Positions 1 through 12,532 are shown, counted from the stretch's first letter. The stretch: DNA of 64,000 nucleotides from Pyropia haitanensis (GCA_008729055.1 SDUX01000002.1:5359874-5423873); one strand, 5' to 3'. The notes: a model not told the origin generated them from the sequence alone. Numbers and translations are program-made.

Positions 1-1406
1 GCGGCCATGGGCGTGGGAGGCGGCGCGGCAAACGTCGCGGCGCTGCCACAGAGGGAGGGGTGGGGACGTTGGGGGGGGGGGGGGGCGCCCGCAGCCGCCA
101 CGGAGGGGCGGGTCATGCCGTTTGCCGGGCCGCCCAGGTGGTGGCGGTCGCTGTGGTGACGCGTGACGGGGGGGGATGGAGAGGGGGCGGCCGGCCGCGC
201 CGGTTGTCGCGGCGCGGACGGGGCGCGATCGCCGCCGGGCGGCGGCCGCAGCTCGGCCGCGCCTGGGCCGTCCCGGATCCCCTGCGCGCCCGACGGTCAT
301 GTCTGTGATTGTGATGACCCGCCACGGCGGGGGCGGCGGGCCCGCGTCCGCCGCGCGCGCGGCAACGGGACGGCGCCGCGGCCACCATAGCGCGCCACCG
401 CGCGGCAGCGGGACGCCGCCGCGTCCGCCATACACGACCGCCCGGCAGCGGGCTGGCGCCGCGGCCGCTGTGAAGTGCGGCGGGGGTGGACCCAGCGAGA
501 GGGTCAGGGGGTGGCTGTGCGGGCGCAACAGGCAGCCTGTGCAGGGCGCAGGCGATGCGATGCTCGCCGTGCGCTGCAGCCGCTCCCGACAGACGGGGCG
601 GGGCGCTGGTGGCAGTGCCCTCAACGGCACCGGTCGTCATCACCGAGACCAGTTCACAGGCGCGGATGTGGTGACGGTCCCTGTCGCCGATCATGCCCCC
701 AGGCGGGGGGCTCCCCTCGGCAGACACAGCCACGACGCGCAAGTCGACGGAGCTCGCAGCTACTCCCGCCCGGCCATGGCGGCAGCCGGCTCGGTGACCG
801 CCGCCGCCGCCAGGCGCACCCCACGGACGCACTCCATTTACAAGAAGCGGACGGGCCATCCCATGACAAAAAAGAATAGCATAGCAGTTGCAGAGACAGG
901 CTCGGCACAAACACCCATCACGCGAGCGGGAAAGAGGGCGCCCAGAGTCATTCGATCCACCGACAAGCAAACGAGGAAACGCGAAACACTAACTAAACCG
1001 TTGCTACACACACTGCTAGGAGAGGAAGGAAAGAACAGCTGCCCACCAGCGGCCGCACCAACCACACCACCAGGAACACCGAGCAAGGTGCGCCCATGCA
1101 GCTCGCGGGCAAAAAAAAAAGAACTTTCAAACTCCTCAGACATCAACAAAAAAGCAACACGGAGTGGAAAGGCCGATACCGCCCCTCAGGTCGAGCGCAC
1201 TAGGGCAGCGAGCGTGCACACAAGCGCAGGCGCAGAACAATCCCTCTCACACCTGCAGCGCCCCCCCTCCGACCTCAGCCACCGCCGAGCGACGGCAGCG
1301 CCTCACCATCCACCACCCAACAAAAATCCGACGCCACCGACGCAGAGCAACGCCGAATGACGGGAGCAGGCAGACAGGCCGGCCGCGCGCTGGCACACAG
1401 GGGGTG
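1..1406. other. No supported gene; GC-rich spacer
   Basis: Several overlapping frames are open on both strands, but none shows a recognisable domain and the translations are Arg/Ala/Gly/Pro-rich shadows of GC-rich DNA. The first 800 bases are very GC-rich with a G run near 70-85. Bases 860-1350 are more balanced. They lie downstream of the minus-strand 14-3-3 stop codon and may include its 3' untranslated region. Confidence 0.5.
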
Positions 1407-2619
1407 CTACTCGGCACCCTCATGCGCCTCGTCCTCGTCCGCATCGCCCGGCGCGTCCACATCCGCGTCGCTCGACGACCAGAGTGTCAAGTTGTCGCGC
1501 AGCAGCTGCATGATGAGCGTCGAATCCTTGTACGACGACTCGTCCAGGGTGTCCAGCTCCGCAATAGCATCGTCAAAGGCCTGCTTGGCCAGCTGGCACG
1601 CCCGCTCAGGCGAGTTGAGGATCTCAAAATAGAAGACAGAGAAGTTGAGCGCCAGGCCCAGGCGGATCGGATGCGTCGGCGTCAGCTCCGTCGTCGCCAC
1701 GTCCGTGGCCTGCTTGTACGCCTCGAGCGACTGCTGGGCCGCATCCTGGCGGTCGGCCTCGGCAGAAAACTCGGCAAGGTAGCGGTGATAGTCACCCTTC
1801 ATCTTGTAGTAAAAGACCTTGGACTCGCCGCTCAGCGCCGACGGGATCAGGTTCTTGTCCAGGATCTCCAGGATGTCCCGGCAGATCTGGCTCAGCTCCG
1901 CCTCGATCTTGTTCCTGTACTCCTTGTTGATAGCGACATGCGTCGCGTTGCCCCTGTTCTCCTCCTTCTGCTCAATGGAGGAGACAATGCGCCAGGAAGC
2001 GCGACGGGCGCCAATGACGTTTTTGTACGCCACCGACAGCAGGTTGCGCTCCTCCACGCTCAGCTCCGCGGTGCCGTCATAGGTCTCCGCCGCGACCTTG
2101 CGCATCTCATCCACCATTTCTGTGTTCCAGATCGCCGCAATACGGAATCAAAGACCACACCATGCCAACCCACACAAGGAGAGAAACGAGAGTACACAGA
2201 GGGACCACGGCCGTGCGAAAAAGTTAGATCAACAGAGCACCAAGCAGTCCCAAGCGGCCAAGGCAAACAGCAACGCGGCAACGCCGCACATCAAGGCGCA
2301 CCAGGTACAGTTTCCCCAGGAGCACGCAAACCGCCTGAAAGGGTGATCCCGCCACGTGCACAAGGCAAACCACCTGGATCATTGCCTCACGCCTTGGCAG
2401 GCGATGCCTGTCACCTCATCATCGCCGTCAACACTGGCGGGACGGCTGCGCAACCCCAGCAAGCGCGCGACATGCGCAGAGACAACAAGCGCGACCGATC
2501 AACCGTCGCGGCAACGTCAAGAGCGTGAGAACAAGCAAGGCACACGTACCGTCATAGCGCTCGGCCTGCTCAGCCAGCTTGGCCAGGTACACCGCCTTAT
2601 CACGCGCTTCTGAGTCCAT
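1407..2619 (-). CDS. 14-3-3 protein, copy A (two exons)
   Basis: A 14-3-3 protein is a dimeric cytosolic adaptor that binds phosphoserine/phosphothreonine motifs. Exon 1 is 2550-2619 (ATG at 2619) and encodes [18 protein letters not shown] and the next few residues. The donor GTACGT follows, the intron is 2120-2549 (430 nt, ending ACACAG), and exon 2 is 1407-2119. The intron is phase 1 and splits the Glu codon in the ERYD-E-MV segment. The product is 260 residues, a typical family length. Visible hallmarks are the groove segment [12 protein letters not shown] with its Lys/Arg, the Arg-Tyr pair in [20 protein letters not shown], and the helix 9 segment DNLTLWSS, followed by an acidic tail. A near-identical copy with the same intron position lies at 28006-29330 on the other strand. 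Confidence 0.96.
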
Positions 2620-3269
2620 CTTGAAGCGGGGGTCGGCGGAGACGTGCAGCACAAGGATCGGCACGCGGGGACAAAGGGACGAGGAAAAGTGCGGACGCGG
2701 AAGTGGTGGTGCGGTGTGCAACGCTTGCCAATGGCCTCTGGGGATTGAGACAGTCACCAACGGCGGCCCGGTACCGTCGCCACAGCGCGTCGAAGGGGGG
2801 GGCGGTCAGCAGCCCCGGCCCGGCACTGTCAACCAAACGCCAACGACCCGTAATTGAAAGCCAACCAATTTCTACACATTGGAGTGTGCTTGTGGCCCCC
2901 CCATGAAGATCGTTCGCCCGTAATGACGCCGACCAAATCGGTGTTCTCAGGGACTGTGCGTATGAGAGCCAAGCCACCTCGCTCCCCCTCGCATGCAGCG
3001 GGTGATCATCGATGGCAGCTGAGCACACTGCGAGGCGGAGGGCGGCCGCGAGAGCGTCGCTCGCGGGTGTCATCAGACGAGTGGCTGTGGGAAATGCTCG
3101 CGCGTGTTGCGAGTGTGCCAAGTATGATCCGGGGGCAAAGACGGTGCGAGTAAGTCAAAACCCACACGCACCGCCAGTGCGCCTGAGCCAAGTCAAAGCC
3201 ACGCGAGACCCAACCCGCCGCCCCTCCGCCCCTCCTCCCCCCTCCACCTCCCCGACTCTCCCTCGGCCA
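2620..3269. other. Spacer between chorismate mutase 3' end and 14-3-3 A start
   Basis: Both flanking genes are on the minus strand, so this 650 bp should hold the chorismate mutase 3' end and the 14-3-3 promoter. It is less GC-extreme than the surroundings. No domain-bearing ORF is seen, and no TATA box is evident at a fixed distance from the 14-3-3 ATG. Confidence 0.5.
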
Positions 3270-4142
3270 TCAAACTCTCTGCATCAGGTAGTCCACCTCC
3301 ACCTTCTTGGTCAGCGGAATGATGATCTCCCGATAAATATCCGCGATGGCCGCCGGGTCGACCTTGTAGTTGCCCTCCCCCGCTCCCTCGACGGGCACGT
3401 CCCGCACGTCCCCGCCATACGCCATGGCCTTGCGCCGCACTCGCCGCAGCAGCACCTCCTCCACCGCCGAGTTGGTCAGCGCCTCCCAGATCCCCTCGCG
3501 GTCGCCGGCGCGCACGAGTGCGGTGTAGGCCGCCGGGTCTTCCTGGAACTTGGCCTCGGCCACAAACTTGCCATAGTGCACGCGCTTGGACAGCGCCTGC
3601 AGGCACGCCACGTCACACGTGGCGGAGGAGCCATAGTTTTGGTCGTCGCCGCCCTCGCAGACGCGCGGGAGCATCTGGCCAATGTACGCCGCCTCGATTT
3701 CCGCGTTGACATTCACGTCGTTGGGCACCAGCGTAGCCGGGTAGGCCAGCGGCGGCAGCACTGACGCGGGCAGGCCGTCTGTAAACGGGTGCTCGTCGGG
3801 CGACGTGTACCGGCGGGCCTTGGCGTACGCCACCTCCAGCTCGTGGAGGAGGAAGCGGGAGAACGTGCCCGGGTAGCCCGGCACCAGCGCGCCCGGGGTG
3901 TAGGCCAGCGGGTTGAGGCGGAACTGGGACCGCTCAATGAGCGCAAAGATGATGGTCTCCTCCTGCCGCAGCAGCCGCGACCGCAGGTCCGACAGCTTGA
4001 GCGTCACCCCCGGCGCGGGGTTGGGGATACCATGAAAGTCCACGCCGCTCGCGGGCGTGGGCGGCGCCGCCCCGACGACGCCACCACCCCCCCCGCCGAC
4101 ACCATTGCCATTCGCAGTGGCCGCCGCTGCCGCCGCCGCCGC

Positions 4143-4173
<31 letters not shown>

Positions 4174-4946
4174 GCCGACGCCGCGGCGGCGCCGTCAGGC
4201 GCGGCGTGCGCGGCGGTCACCCACGCGGGCGGGGGCGGGAACGCATGCTGCACCACCTCTGGGGGGTCCACCGACGCCGCCACCCGCGGCGCGCCCGCCC
4301 GCCGGCGCGCCGTCGACGGCGCCGGGGGCGGGGACCAGCAGGGGCGCACCGCGCCGCCACCCCGAGCCGGCACCCACCCACCGGCCGCCCCGCCGCTGCC
4401 CGTGAGCCGCCCACACACGGGCGCGGCGGCGGTGGCGGTGGCGGCGGTCGTCGTCGTCGTCGCCGCGGCACGCCCACCCGCGGGGGCGGGTCCCCCCGCG
4501 AGCACCCCCGCCGGCGGCGCGCCCACAAACGCGGCCGCGTCGGCGGGGGCGGCGGCCATCGGGCAGCGGCCGGGAGCCGCCGTGGGCGACGCCGCGGCCG
4601 CAGAGGCGGCGGCAGGAGCAGCAGACGCGGTGCCGGGGAGGGCACCCGACCCCGCCCCGTGGCGGCTCATCGTCGCGAGCAGCATGAGGCCCAGGCCCAG
4701 CAGCGCGGCGGGCAGCCACCACGATGCGTGCAGCGGCGGCGGCGACGGCGGCGGCGGCGGCGACGGCGGAAGCGACAGGGGCTGTGGCAGCGACGGCAGC
4801 GACGGTGGTGGTGGGGGTGCCGTCGACCGCGCCCGCGACGGCGACGGCAGGGGCAAAGACGACCGCGACGACGGCGACGACGACGACGGCAAAGACGGCG
4901 ACGGCGACGGCGGCCGCGGCGGGGGCGGTCCGGACATAGACCGCAT
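3270..4946 (-). CDS. Chorismate mutase, AroQ eukaryotic type, with long low-complexity N-terminus
   Basis: Converts chorismate to prephenate, the committed step to Phe and Tyr. The last ~250 residues (about 3270-4035) are a full eukaryotic chorismate mutase domain. It opens with LSDLRSRLLRQEETIIFALI, followed by ERSQFRLNPLAY. The substrate-binding Lys lies in YGKFVAEAKFQEDP, and the end is IIPLTKKVEVDYLMQRV, as in plant and yeast enzymes. The start is uncertain: ATG 4946 is the first in-frame ATG of the open frame and gives 558 residues. The ~300-residue N-terminus is Pro/Ser- then Ala-rich, with one hydrophobic stretch (SWWLPAALLGLGLMLLATM) that could be a membrane anchor or part of an organelle-targeting region. 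An internal start or an unseen intron is possible. Codons in the catalytic domain are strongly G/C-ending, as in neighbouring genes. Confidence 0.9.
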
Positions 4947-6580
4947 CGGCGGGCGGGGCCAGCTGGTCAAGAGGGCGGCCCGTGGCGGGCGAGCAGCCAA
5001 CCGTCGAGGGGCGGAGATTGGGGCCGACGCGGTCGCGGCCACCACCCCGTCGCCGACGTGGCGTTGTGGCCGTCGACCACGCCGCCGCGCGTGTGTGGTG
5101 GGCACGCGCCAAGGCCATCGAGTCTGTGCAACGGGTGCGGTGGGCGGCGGTGGGGGGATCCTTGCGCGACCTCAACCGGAAGCGGGTTGGTCCGCGTCTT
5201 GGCCAAGGATCAGAAACGTGATCCACAGATTTCAAAAAAGCGACACCTGGCTGTGGTACTTTTCATGACCCTTTTTCAAACTTCCTCCAACCGCCGCGCG
5301 TGGCCAAGCGCGGGTCCGTCTCCTCCCCGCCATCTTTGGGGCGGCCGCCCCGATACAGTCCATTGCAAAGACGATGGGTGGCCGCCTCTACCGGGCACCC
5401 GCATACCCGAGCGGTCGTGGTGATGCCAGCCGCTCGGACAGGGCGCAATGGCGCGGGGAAGGAAGCGAGATTGGCGTGGCCGCGGCGGGGGCAGCGTTGG
5501 CAAAAGCCGCGACGGCGGCGGTGGTGGTCGCGCACAGGGAATCCCATGACGTCGGCGGCAATGAGAGACGAGTGGTGGGCAACTACCGACCGCAGACAGG
5601 TGGGAGCTCCGGATCAGGTACCCACGGCTGGCACGCGCAGCACCCACGCTCGTGCGCGCCACTCTGCCGCCGTCGACGGAGGGGCGGTGATGTCGGTCTC
5701 CCGGTGGGGTTCCCCCCCCCCTCCTCCCCCGTCTGGAACGAACGAAAAATCCTCCCATCGTTGTCCACCCGCCGCGGCCGTGCTGGGCGGAGTGCCCCGT
5801 CTTCTCTTGCCTGGCCAGACCACAGGCGCCGCTTTGCAAAGCGCTCGCCCTCGTCGGTCAGGGACCACGGCTGTTGTTCCCTTTCCAACCATGGACCAAT
5901 TAGGAGCAAAGCCATCCGTTTGTGCCGCGTGTCGGTCTTGTGGCTGTTGTGCTTCCGGCCACCGGCGGCCGGAAGCACGGCGCTGCCGGTTCCCTCTCCC
6001 CCCCCCCCCCCCCCCCCCCCGCCGCCAAGTCCCCACAACAAATTGGGGCTTCCCGCCACGCCCGCGATCCGCGGCGGCCGCGCCGCCCGCCGCCCCGCGC
6101 GCGCGCGCGGGCGACCGCGGACGGGCGCCGCGCCACCAGCAACGTCGCCCCCGCGCCGCCGCCCGCGCGCGCGCGCGGCGAGGTGGGCGGGACTCCCCCC
6201 CCCCCCCCCCACCCCCCCCCCACCCCTCCCCCACGCCACCCCCCTCCCCCACGCCACCCCCCTCCCCCACGCCACCCCCCTCCCCCCCCTCGTCTGCCAC
6301 CCGCCCGCGCCGCCGCCGCCCGCGGCGACACCGCCGCGCGCACGCGGCCAGCCGGCGGCGTCGACGGTCCCGCCGCGGGGCAAACCCCCCCCCCCCCTAC
6401 CCACCCACGCGCCCCCCCCCCTCCTCCCCCCCCCCCCCCCCCCCCGCCTCTGCTCGCCGCGCCCCCCCGCCTGCCGCCGCGCCAGCCGCCGCCCCCCCGC
6501 GCCACCGCGGCGCGGCACGCGGCGGCCGTCCCCCGTCTCTGGCGGCGTCGCCCGGGGGGGGGGGGGGGCGCCCGCCGCCC
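4947..6580. other. Upstream region of chorismate mutase; no certain gene
   Basis: Bases 4947-5950 are moderately GC-rich with no recognised domain and should include the chorismate mutase promoter. From about 5995 the DNA becomes C-homopolymer and CG-alternating (long GC alternations near 6100 and 6170). It could be the 5' part of the Ala/Pro-rich coding region that follows, but no frame stands out. Confidence 0.4.
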
Positions 6581-7360
6581 ATGCACCCGACCGCCGCGTG
6601 GCCAGCGACGGCTGCGGCCGCCGCCGCCGCGCCGCCGCCGACCGCGCCGCCGACCGCGCCGTCGACCGCGCCGTCGACGGCGGTGGCGGCGCCGACGGCG
6701 GCAGCGGCGCCGACGGTGGCAGTGACGTCGCCGACGGCGGCGGCGGCGGCGGCGCCGACGGCGGCGGCGGCGGCGGCGCCGACGACGGCGGCGGCAGCGG
6801 CGGGCGGTGGCGGCGGCTCTGCGGTCGTGCCGCCGTCGACGGCGGCGACCGCGGCGGTGGCGGCGAGCCGAGGCGCCCCGCGGGCGCCGCCGCCGGCGGT
6901 CCCGCCGGCAGCGGCGGCGGCGGCGGCCGCCGCGGCGGGTACGCCCGTGGCGGCGGCACGCCCGCGGGCGGCGGCGGCGGCGGCCGGCAGCGCGGCCGCC
7001 GCGCCAGCCGCGGCGGCGATGCGGGCCGCGGCGGCGACGCCGGCCGCGGCGGCGGTCGCCGCGGCGGCCGTGTCCCCCCGCACGGCGGCGGCGGCCACGC
7101 CCGCGGTCCCGACCGGCGGCGCTCCCCCAACGCCGCCCCCCACCCCACCCACCACGCTGCCGCCGCCGCCGCCGTCCGCGGCGGCGGCGGCGGCGGTGGC
7201 GGGGTCGACGGGGACCCCCCCCCCCCCCTGCCGCCCCCCCCACCAACACCCGCGCCACCGCCGCCACCCGCAACGCTGCCGCCGCCGCCGTCGACGGCGG
7301 CGGCGGCGGCGGCACCCGCCGCAACACCCCACCGCCGGCCACCCCCGTCGGCACCGCCAC

Positions 7361-7391
<31 letters not shown>

Positions 7392-7521
7392 GTCTGGCCG
7401 CCCCGCCGCGCCGTCGCCCGCGGCGGCGGCGGCGCCCGTGGCGGCGGCGGCGGCGGCGGCGCGGCGCGACGCGGCGGCGCTCGTGACGGCCGCCGCCGCG
7501 CGTGCCGCCGCGCGTGCGCGC

Positions 7522-7564
<43 letters not shown>

Positions 7565-9361
7565 CGTGGGGGGTGGCGCCGCCGCCAGTGGCGGCGGCGG
7601 CGCCCGCCGCTGCACCGCCGCCGGTCGCCGCCGCCGCCCGGCGTCGGCCGCCGCCGCCCGTCGCGGCGCCGCCGCCGTCCGCGCCGCCGCCGCCGCCGCG
7701 GCCCGCCCGGCCGCCGCACCCGCCGGCGCCGCTGACGCTGGCGCCGCCACCCGCACCCGCACCCGCACCCGCACCCGCACCCGCCCCCGCACCCGCCCCC
7801 GCCCCCGCACCAGCACCGGCACCGGCACTCGCACCGGCACCGGTACCGGCGGTGGCGGCGGCACAGGCGGTGACACTGGCGGCGGGGTGCCGCGCCGGGC
7901 GGGCGCCCCCCCCCCCCCCCCCGACGCGGACGGCACGGCGCGCGCGCGGGCGGCGGTCGCGGCGCTGGGGCTCCCCGCCCCCGCCGCGCGGGCGGTGGGC
8001 CACCTCGCCTCCGCCGCGCACGTCGCGGCCGACGCGTGCCGCGGCGCGCTCCGCGTGTGCGTGTCGGTGCAGCGCGTCGACGCGGCCGCCGGCGGCGGCG
8101 GCGGCGTGGGGGGGTTGGCGGCGGCGGCGGCGGCGCCGCCGCCGCCGCCGCCGCCGGTGATACTGTTTGACAGTGCCGACGTGCCGGCGGTGGGGGGCGT
8201 GCCGGCGGCGGCGGCGGCGGTGGCGGCGGCCGCCGCCACCGCCGCCACCGCCGCCACGGCGGCGGCGGTGCCGGCGGCGGGCGGGCGCGGGCGGGCGCGG
8301 CGGCGGGGGACGCCGCCCGCCTCGCCGGCGGCGGGCGCGCGCAAGCGCGCGCGCGTCGCCGGCACGCCGCGCGGGGCCGCCGGCGGCGGCGCCCCCCCCA
8401 CGGCGGCCGCTGGCGCCACCCCCGCCGCCGCCGCTTCCCCCGCCGCCGCCCCCACCGCCGCCGCCGCCGCCGCGGCGGCGGCGGCGGCCGCCGCGCCGGC
8501 CGACCCGCTGGTGGTTGTGGCGGGGCGGCTGGCGCGGCCGGCGGCCACGCCGCCGCCGCCGCCGCTGGTGTGGTGGACGGCGCGGCCGGCGGTGGTGGCG
8601 GCGGCGGGCGTGCCGCCGGCGGGGGGGGGGGGGCGGTGCTGCCGCCGCCGCCGCCGGTGGTGCTGCCGTCGCCGCCGGTGGTGGCGCCGCCGCCGCCGGT
8701 GGTGCTGCCGCCGCCGCCGGTGGTGGTGCCGCCGCCGGTGCCGCCGGTGGGGGCGGTGCCGCCGCCGGCGGCCGGGGTGGCGCACGCCGCGCCGGCCGCC
8801 GCGGCGGCAGCGCCTGCGCGGGCGCCCGCGGCGGCGGCCCGTGCGGCGGCAGCCGCGGCGGCGGCGGCGCCGCCGCCGGCGGCAGCGGCGGCCACGCCCA
8901 CGGGCGCCGCCGCCGCCGCCGCCGACGCGGCCGCCGACGCGGCTGCCGACGCGGCCGCCGCGGCGGCGGGCGCGCCCGCCGCCGCCCCCGCCGCCGCCAC
9001 CACCACCCCGAGGCGCCGCCCGCGGCGGGCCGCCGCGGCCGCCGCGCCGCCGCCGACGGCGGCCGTACCGATTGCGCCGCGCCCGCCGGCGGCGGCGGCG
9101 GCCGTCACACCACCGGCGGTGGCGGCGGCGGCGGCGCCGCCGCCGCAGGCGGGCGGCCACCCGGGCCGCACGCGGCCGGCGGCGGCGGCGGCGACGCCGG
9201 CACGCGCGGCGCGCACGGCGACCGCGGTGACCGCCGCCGGCGCGCGGGGGGCGGCGGCGGCGGCGGCGGCGGGCACGCCGCGGACGCCTCGCCGCGGCGC
9301 CGCGGCGGCCGCCGCGGACACGCCGTCGCCTGGCGGGCCGTCCCGCCGTGGCCGCCGGCCG

Positions 9362-9406
<45 letters not shown>

Positions 9407-9723
9407 GGCGGTGGCGGCAGCGTCGGCGCCGCGTCGCCCATTCGTCCCCCCCCTCCCTCCCCGACGGCGGGGTGCCCCCGCTGCCCGAGCCCGCCGGCGG
9501 CGCCCGCGGCACGCCCGCCCCCCGGGCGGCCAAGCACCCGCCCCGCGTGTGGGGGCCCGGCACCCGGCGGGTGCTCGCCCCGCCGGGCTCCGCCGCCGCC
9601 ACGCCCGCGCGGCGCCGCCACGCGCGGCTCGTCTACGATACGGTGCTGCTGCCGGCGGCGGGCAAGCGCCGCCGGGGGGGGGCGGGCGGCGGGGGGGGCG
9701 CTGCTGCCGGCAGCGACGCGTCG

Positions 9724-9767
<44 letters not shown>

Positions 9768-9963
9768 CGCCGCCGCCTCTGCCTCCTCCGCCTCCTCCGC
9801 GTCACTGTCGTCGGCGGCGGCGACAGCGTCGTCTTTGGAGAGCGCCAGCGCTGGGGAGGGCGACGCGCGGACGAGCGGCAGCGACGGGCGGGGGGCGGGC
9901 GCCGCGGCGGCGGCGCGGAGAAAGTACCCGCGCCGGCGGCGGTCGGTGTGGTCGCGGCGGTGA
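6581..9963 (+). CDS. Ala/Pro-rich protein, unknown function; frame changes at homopolymers
   Basis: No known domain is recognised. The coding-like translation moves through frames at four homopolymers: C14 (7215-7228), C17 (7906-7922), G13 (8621-8633) and C8 (9446-9453). Every change has the sense expected if one base were missing. Joined conceptually, it is an Ala/Thr/Pro-rich protein with an AP dipeptide tract (7748-7845), a more complex block at 7930-8190 (RVCVSVQRVDAA-like, then VILFDSADVPAVGG), and basic segments such as GARKRARVAGTPRG. The C-terminal block at 9500-9963 has RVWGPGTRRVLAPPG, ARLVYDTVLLPAAGKRRR, a Ser run and a basic end KYPRRRRSVWSRR. The basic patches suggest a nuclear protein. 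ATG 6581 is the first plausible start, but the true start may lie upstream. Antisense ORFs over the same span are treated as shadows. Confidence 0.4.
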
Positions 9964-11277
9964 CGCGTGTGGGGTGGCGCGGTGCGGCGGGGTGGTGGAC
10001 GGGCACAAGCGGGCGCTCCCCAGCAGCACCCCGGCCGCCCCCCCACCCCTCCATGGCGGCAGGGACGAGCGCGTCCCGACGGCCCGAGAGCAGGTGTGCG
10101 CCTTGGGCGGGGGGCGCCTCCCAACTCGTGGGTTGTAGCCAGTCTGTACCAAACGTCGACCATTCTCGGTCGTTTCTTGCAAAGGAGACATCCACAGAAG
10201 CAACCACGTATATGAGAAAAAAGCCCATGATGCTCTCATCGCATGATACACCAAGGTTGGTGTCTCCACGAGCTGTGCCTGGTGCAGAAGAATACAAACA
10301 AGAGTATGGGGCTGTGTTTTTTCTGTCGACCATTGCAATGGAATCATTGTTCTTCCCGGTCTGACCCAATCAGAAGAGGCTCAGCCGGCACTGGCATCGA
10401 GATCTTCGACCATCCGCCCTTTCCGTGCCCCCTTCTGTCCCCCTCCCCCACTGCGGTTTTCATTCTCTGCTTGTTACCTATGCCTCTGCCCTTCTCTCTG
10501 TTCTACTCCTCCCGGTACACCCCCTCCACCAGGTACATGCGCATCAAACGGACGACGCTGCGACTGCCGGTCTCGGCCGCCGTCGCCTGCAACTTGCCGC
10601 GCGTATCGGCTGTCCGCCGGTTGCCCCATCGCGTACCGCGGTCTGGCTCGTCGTCGGATATGGGGGTAGACGAGGGCGTTGCCATGAGGCTCGCAGTCCA
10701 CAACAAAAAAGGGAAGTATCTTTCCGAGGTGGGCTTGCTCGTTGGCGACCTTGGCGTGAGTGGCGTGAAACGAGGGACAACCAAAAGTTGATACTCGTCT
10801 GTCGTGAGCATGCGACCGACACAGAAGCGCGCTCCAAGGCAACCGGCATTTGGACGGCCTCTCCGGCGGAATTTTCCTCACAGTAAAAGGTCCACACTTT
10901 GGACAGTGGTCAACACTAGGTACAGAATGACTACGGCACGCTATTGGACCGGCCGGCGCACCGGTCCACCCAATGGGATGCTTGTACGGCATACTCAAGA
11001 TCAAGATCAAGACCGGGAAAACAGCTGTCAGCCACTTATTCCGCCGGATGTGGCCTATCGACCAATAGGAAGTGGTGGGCCCAGTCTTGACTTTGATCAG
11101 GTTGGAAAACATTGGGAAAACACCTTTCACGTCGTTTTTTTTTTTGTGCCAACCCGCGAGAAGCTGCGCGCCGTCGCCCCGCCATTCCGCCATCTGCCGC
11201 CTCTGTCCCCGTCGGCACGGACCACCGCGGCGCCGGTCCGTCCCTCCCCCCTCCCCACCGTTGGTACACACCGCGTC
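9964..11277. other. Intergenic, moderate GC
   Basis: Holds the 3' flank of the Ala/Pro-rich gene and the 5' flank of the SPOUT1-like gene. It is clearly less repetitive than its surroundings. No ORF has recognisable similarity. A T9 run lies at about 11137-11145. Confidence 0.45.
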
Positions 11278-11896
11278 ATGGCGCGCATCCGGAAGAAGCG
11301 GAGGCGACCCGATAAACCTGGCCAGGCGCCCGCGGATGTGGGTGTTGACCCGGCCGCCGTCGGGGCGGCGCGTCCGGCCGCGGCCGGGGCACCCCCCCCT
11401 CCCCCCCCCCCCCGCGCTTCCCACGGCCGACGCTGTCTGTTGCGCTCCCCGGGAGCATCCTGTCCAACGCCCAGTCCCCCGAGCTCCGCACCTACGTCGC
11501 CGGCCAAGTCGGCCGCGCGCTCGCCATCTACCGCGTGGACGAGGTGGTCATCTTTGGCGAGCGCGACGCCGCGGCCGGCGGCGGGCGCGTGGGGGGGGGC
11601 GGGAGGGGGGGGGGGCGGGCGGTGGCACCAGGCCGCCCGCCGCCGCCGCTGGCCCCGGGCGGCGGCGGCCGCCGATGCCTGTGCCCGAGGCGGATGAGCT
11701 CCTCGCGCTGCTGCTGACCTACCTGGAGACCCCACAGTACCTGCGCAAGCACCTCTTCCCGCTCAACCCGGCGTTGCGCCTGGCGGGGCTGCTCAACCCG
11801 CTGGCCGCGACGCACCACCTGCCCTATGGTGAGGCGTTCCGCTTTCGAGAGGGCGTGGTGGTGCCCCCACCGGGGGCGGCGGCGGGTGGTGGCGGG

Positions 11897-11931
<35 letters not shown>

Positions 11932-12532
11932 CAGCGAGTCTGTGCCCAGCAACCTCGTTGACGTTGGCCTCCGCCGCTGGGCGTCGTTGCCGTCGCCCGT
12001 CACGTCCGGCACGCGGGTGACGGTGGACTTTGGGGCGGCGTTTACCACCCCCGACGCGGTGCCCGGGCGCCACCTCCCCGCCGTGCTCGTCGACCGCACC
12101 ACGCCGCGGGACACGCCCGTCGCGGGCTGGCCGGCGGGCCGCTACTGGGGCTACACCGTCCGCCGTGCGGCGACGCTGAGTGCGGTCTTTGAGGAGTGCC
12201 CCTACGCGGGCGGCTACGACCTGGCGGTGGGCACCAGCGAGCGCGGCGCCGAGGCTCCCGTGGACGTTGGGCGGCTGGCCGCGGCGGCCACCTACGGCCA
12301 CGCGGTGGTGGTGCTCGGGGGGGTGGCGGGCCTCGAGTACTCGGTGCAGGGAGATGCCCGGCTGGAGGAGCGAGGGGTGGCAGCGGGGGGCGGCGCGGCC
12401 GACGCACCCTGCGTGGCCGACCTCTTTGACGCGTACGTCAATGTGTGTCCGACGCAGGGCAGCAACACCATCCGGACGGAGGAGGCGCTGCTCATTGCGT
12501 TGGCCAGCTTGGCCCCCGCGCTGGGGCTCTGA
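11278..12532 (+). CDS. SPOUT-class RNA methyltransferase, SPOUT1/C9orf114 (CENP-32) family; two frame breaks
   Basis: Predicted SAM-dependent RNA methyltransferase with the SPOUT knot fold. ATG 11278 opens a basic N-terminus (MARIRKKRRRPDKPGQ). After the C13 run at 11401-11413 the frame shifts to one encoding PTLSVALPGSILSNAQSPEL, then RTYVAGQVGRALAIYRVDEV and VIFGERDA. After the G9/G11 runs at 11591-11615 it shifts again to TYLETPQYLRKHLFPLNP, AGLLNPL, FREGVVV, YWGYTVRRAATLSAVFEECP, GYDLAVGTSERG, HAVVVLGG, FDAYVNVCPTQGSNTIRTEE and ALLIALASL. This is the full family order from first strand to C-terminal knot. A Gly-rich insert follows FREGVVV. Both breaks act like one missing base, so the gene is probably intact in the organism; a pseudogene or unrecognised introns are the alternatives. 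It converges on RPS13. Confidence 0.88.

Noticed and set aside
113..1360. Long frames on both strands in the first 1.4 kb
   Set aside because: Arg/Gly/Ala-rich, overlapping and without motifs; they run through DNA that looks like spacer and 3' UTR.
6397..9621. Second long minus-strand open frame (1,074 codons)
   Set aside because: Same reason: GC triplets leave all frames open. Plus-strand frames carry the complex blocks (VILFDSADV, ARLVYDTVLLP).
5900..10369. Minus-strand open frame of 1,489 codons
   Set aside because: Shadow of the Ala/Pro-rich plus-strand region; it is dominated by Arg and Ala runs, with no domain-like block matching the plus-strand ones.
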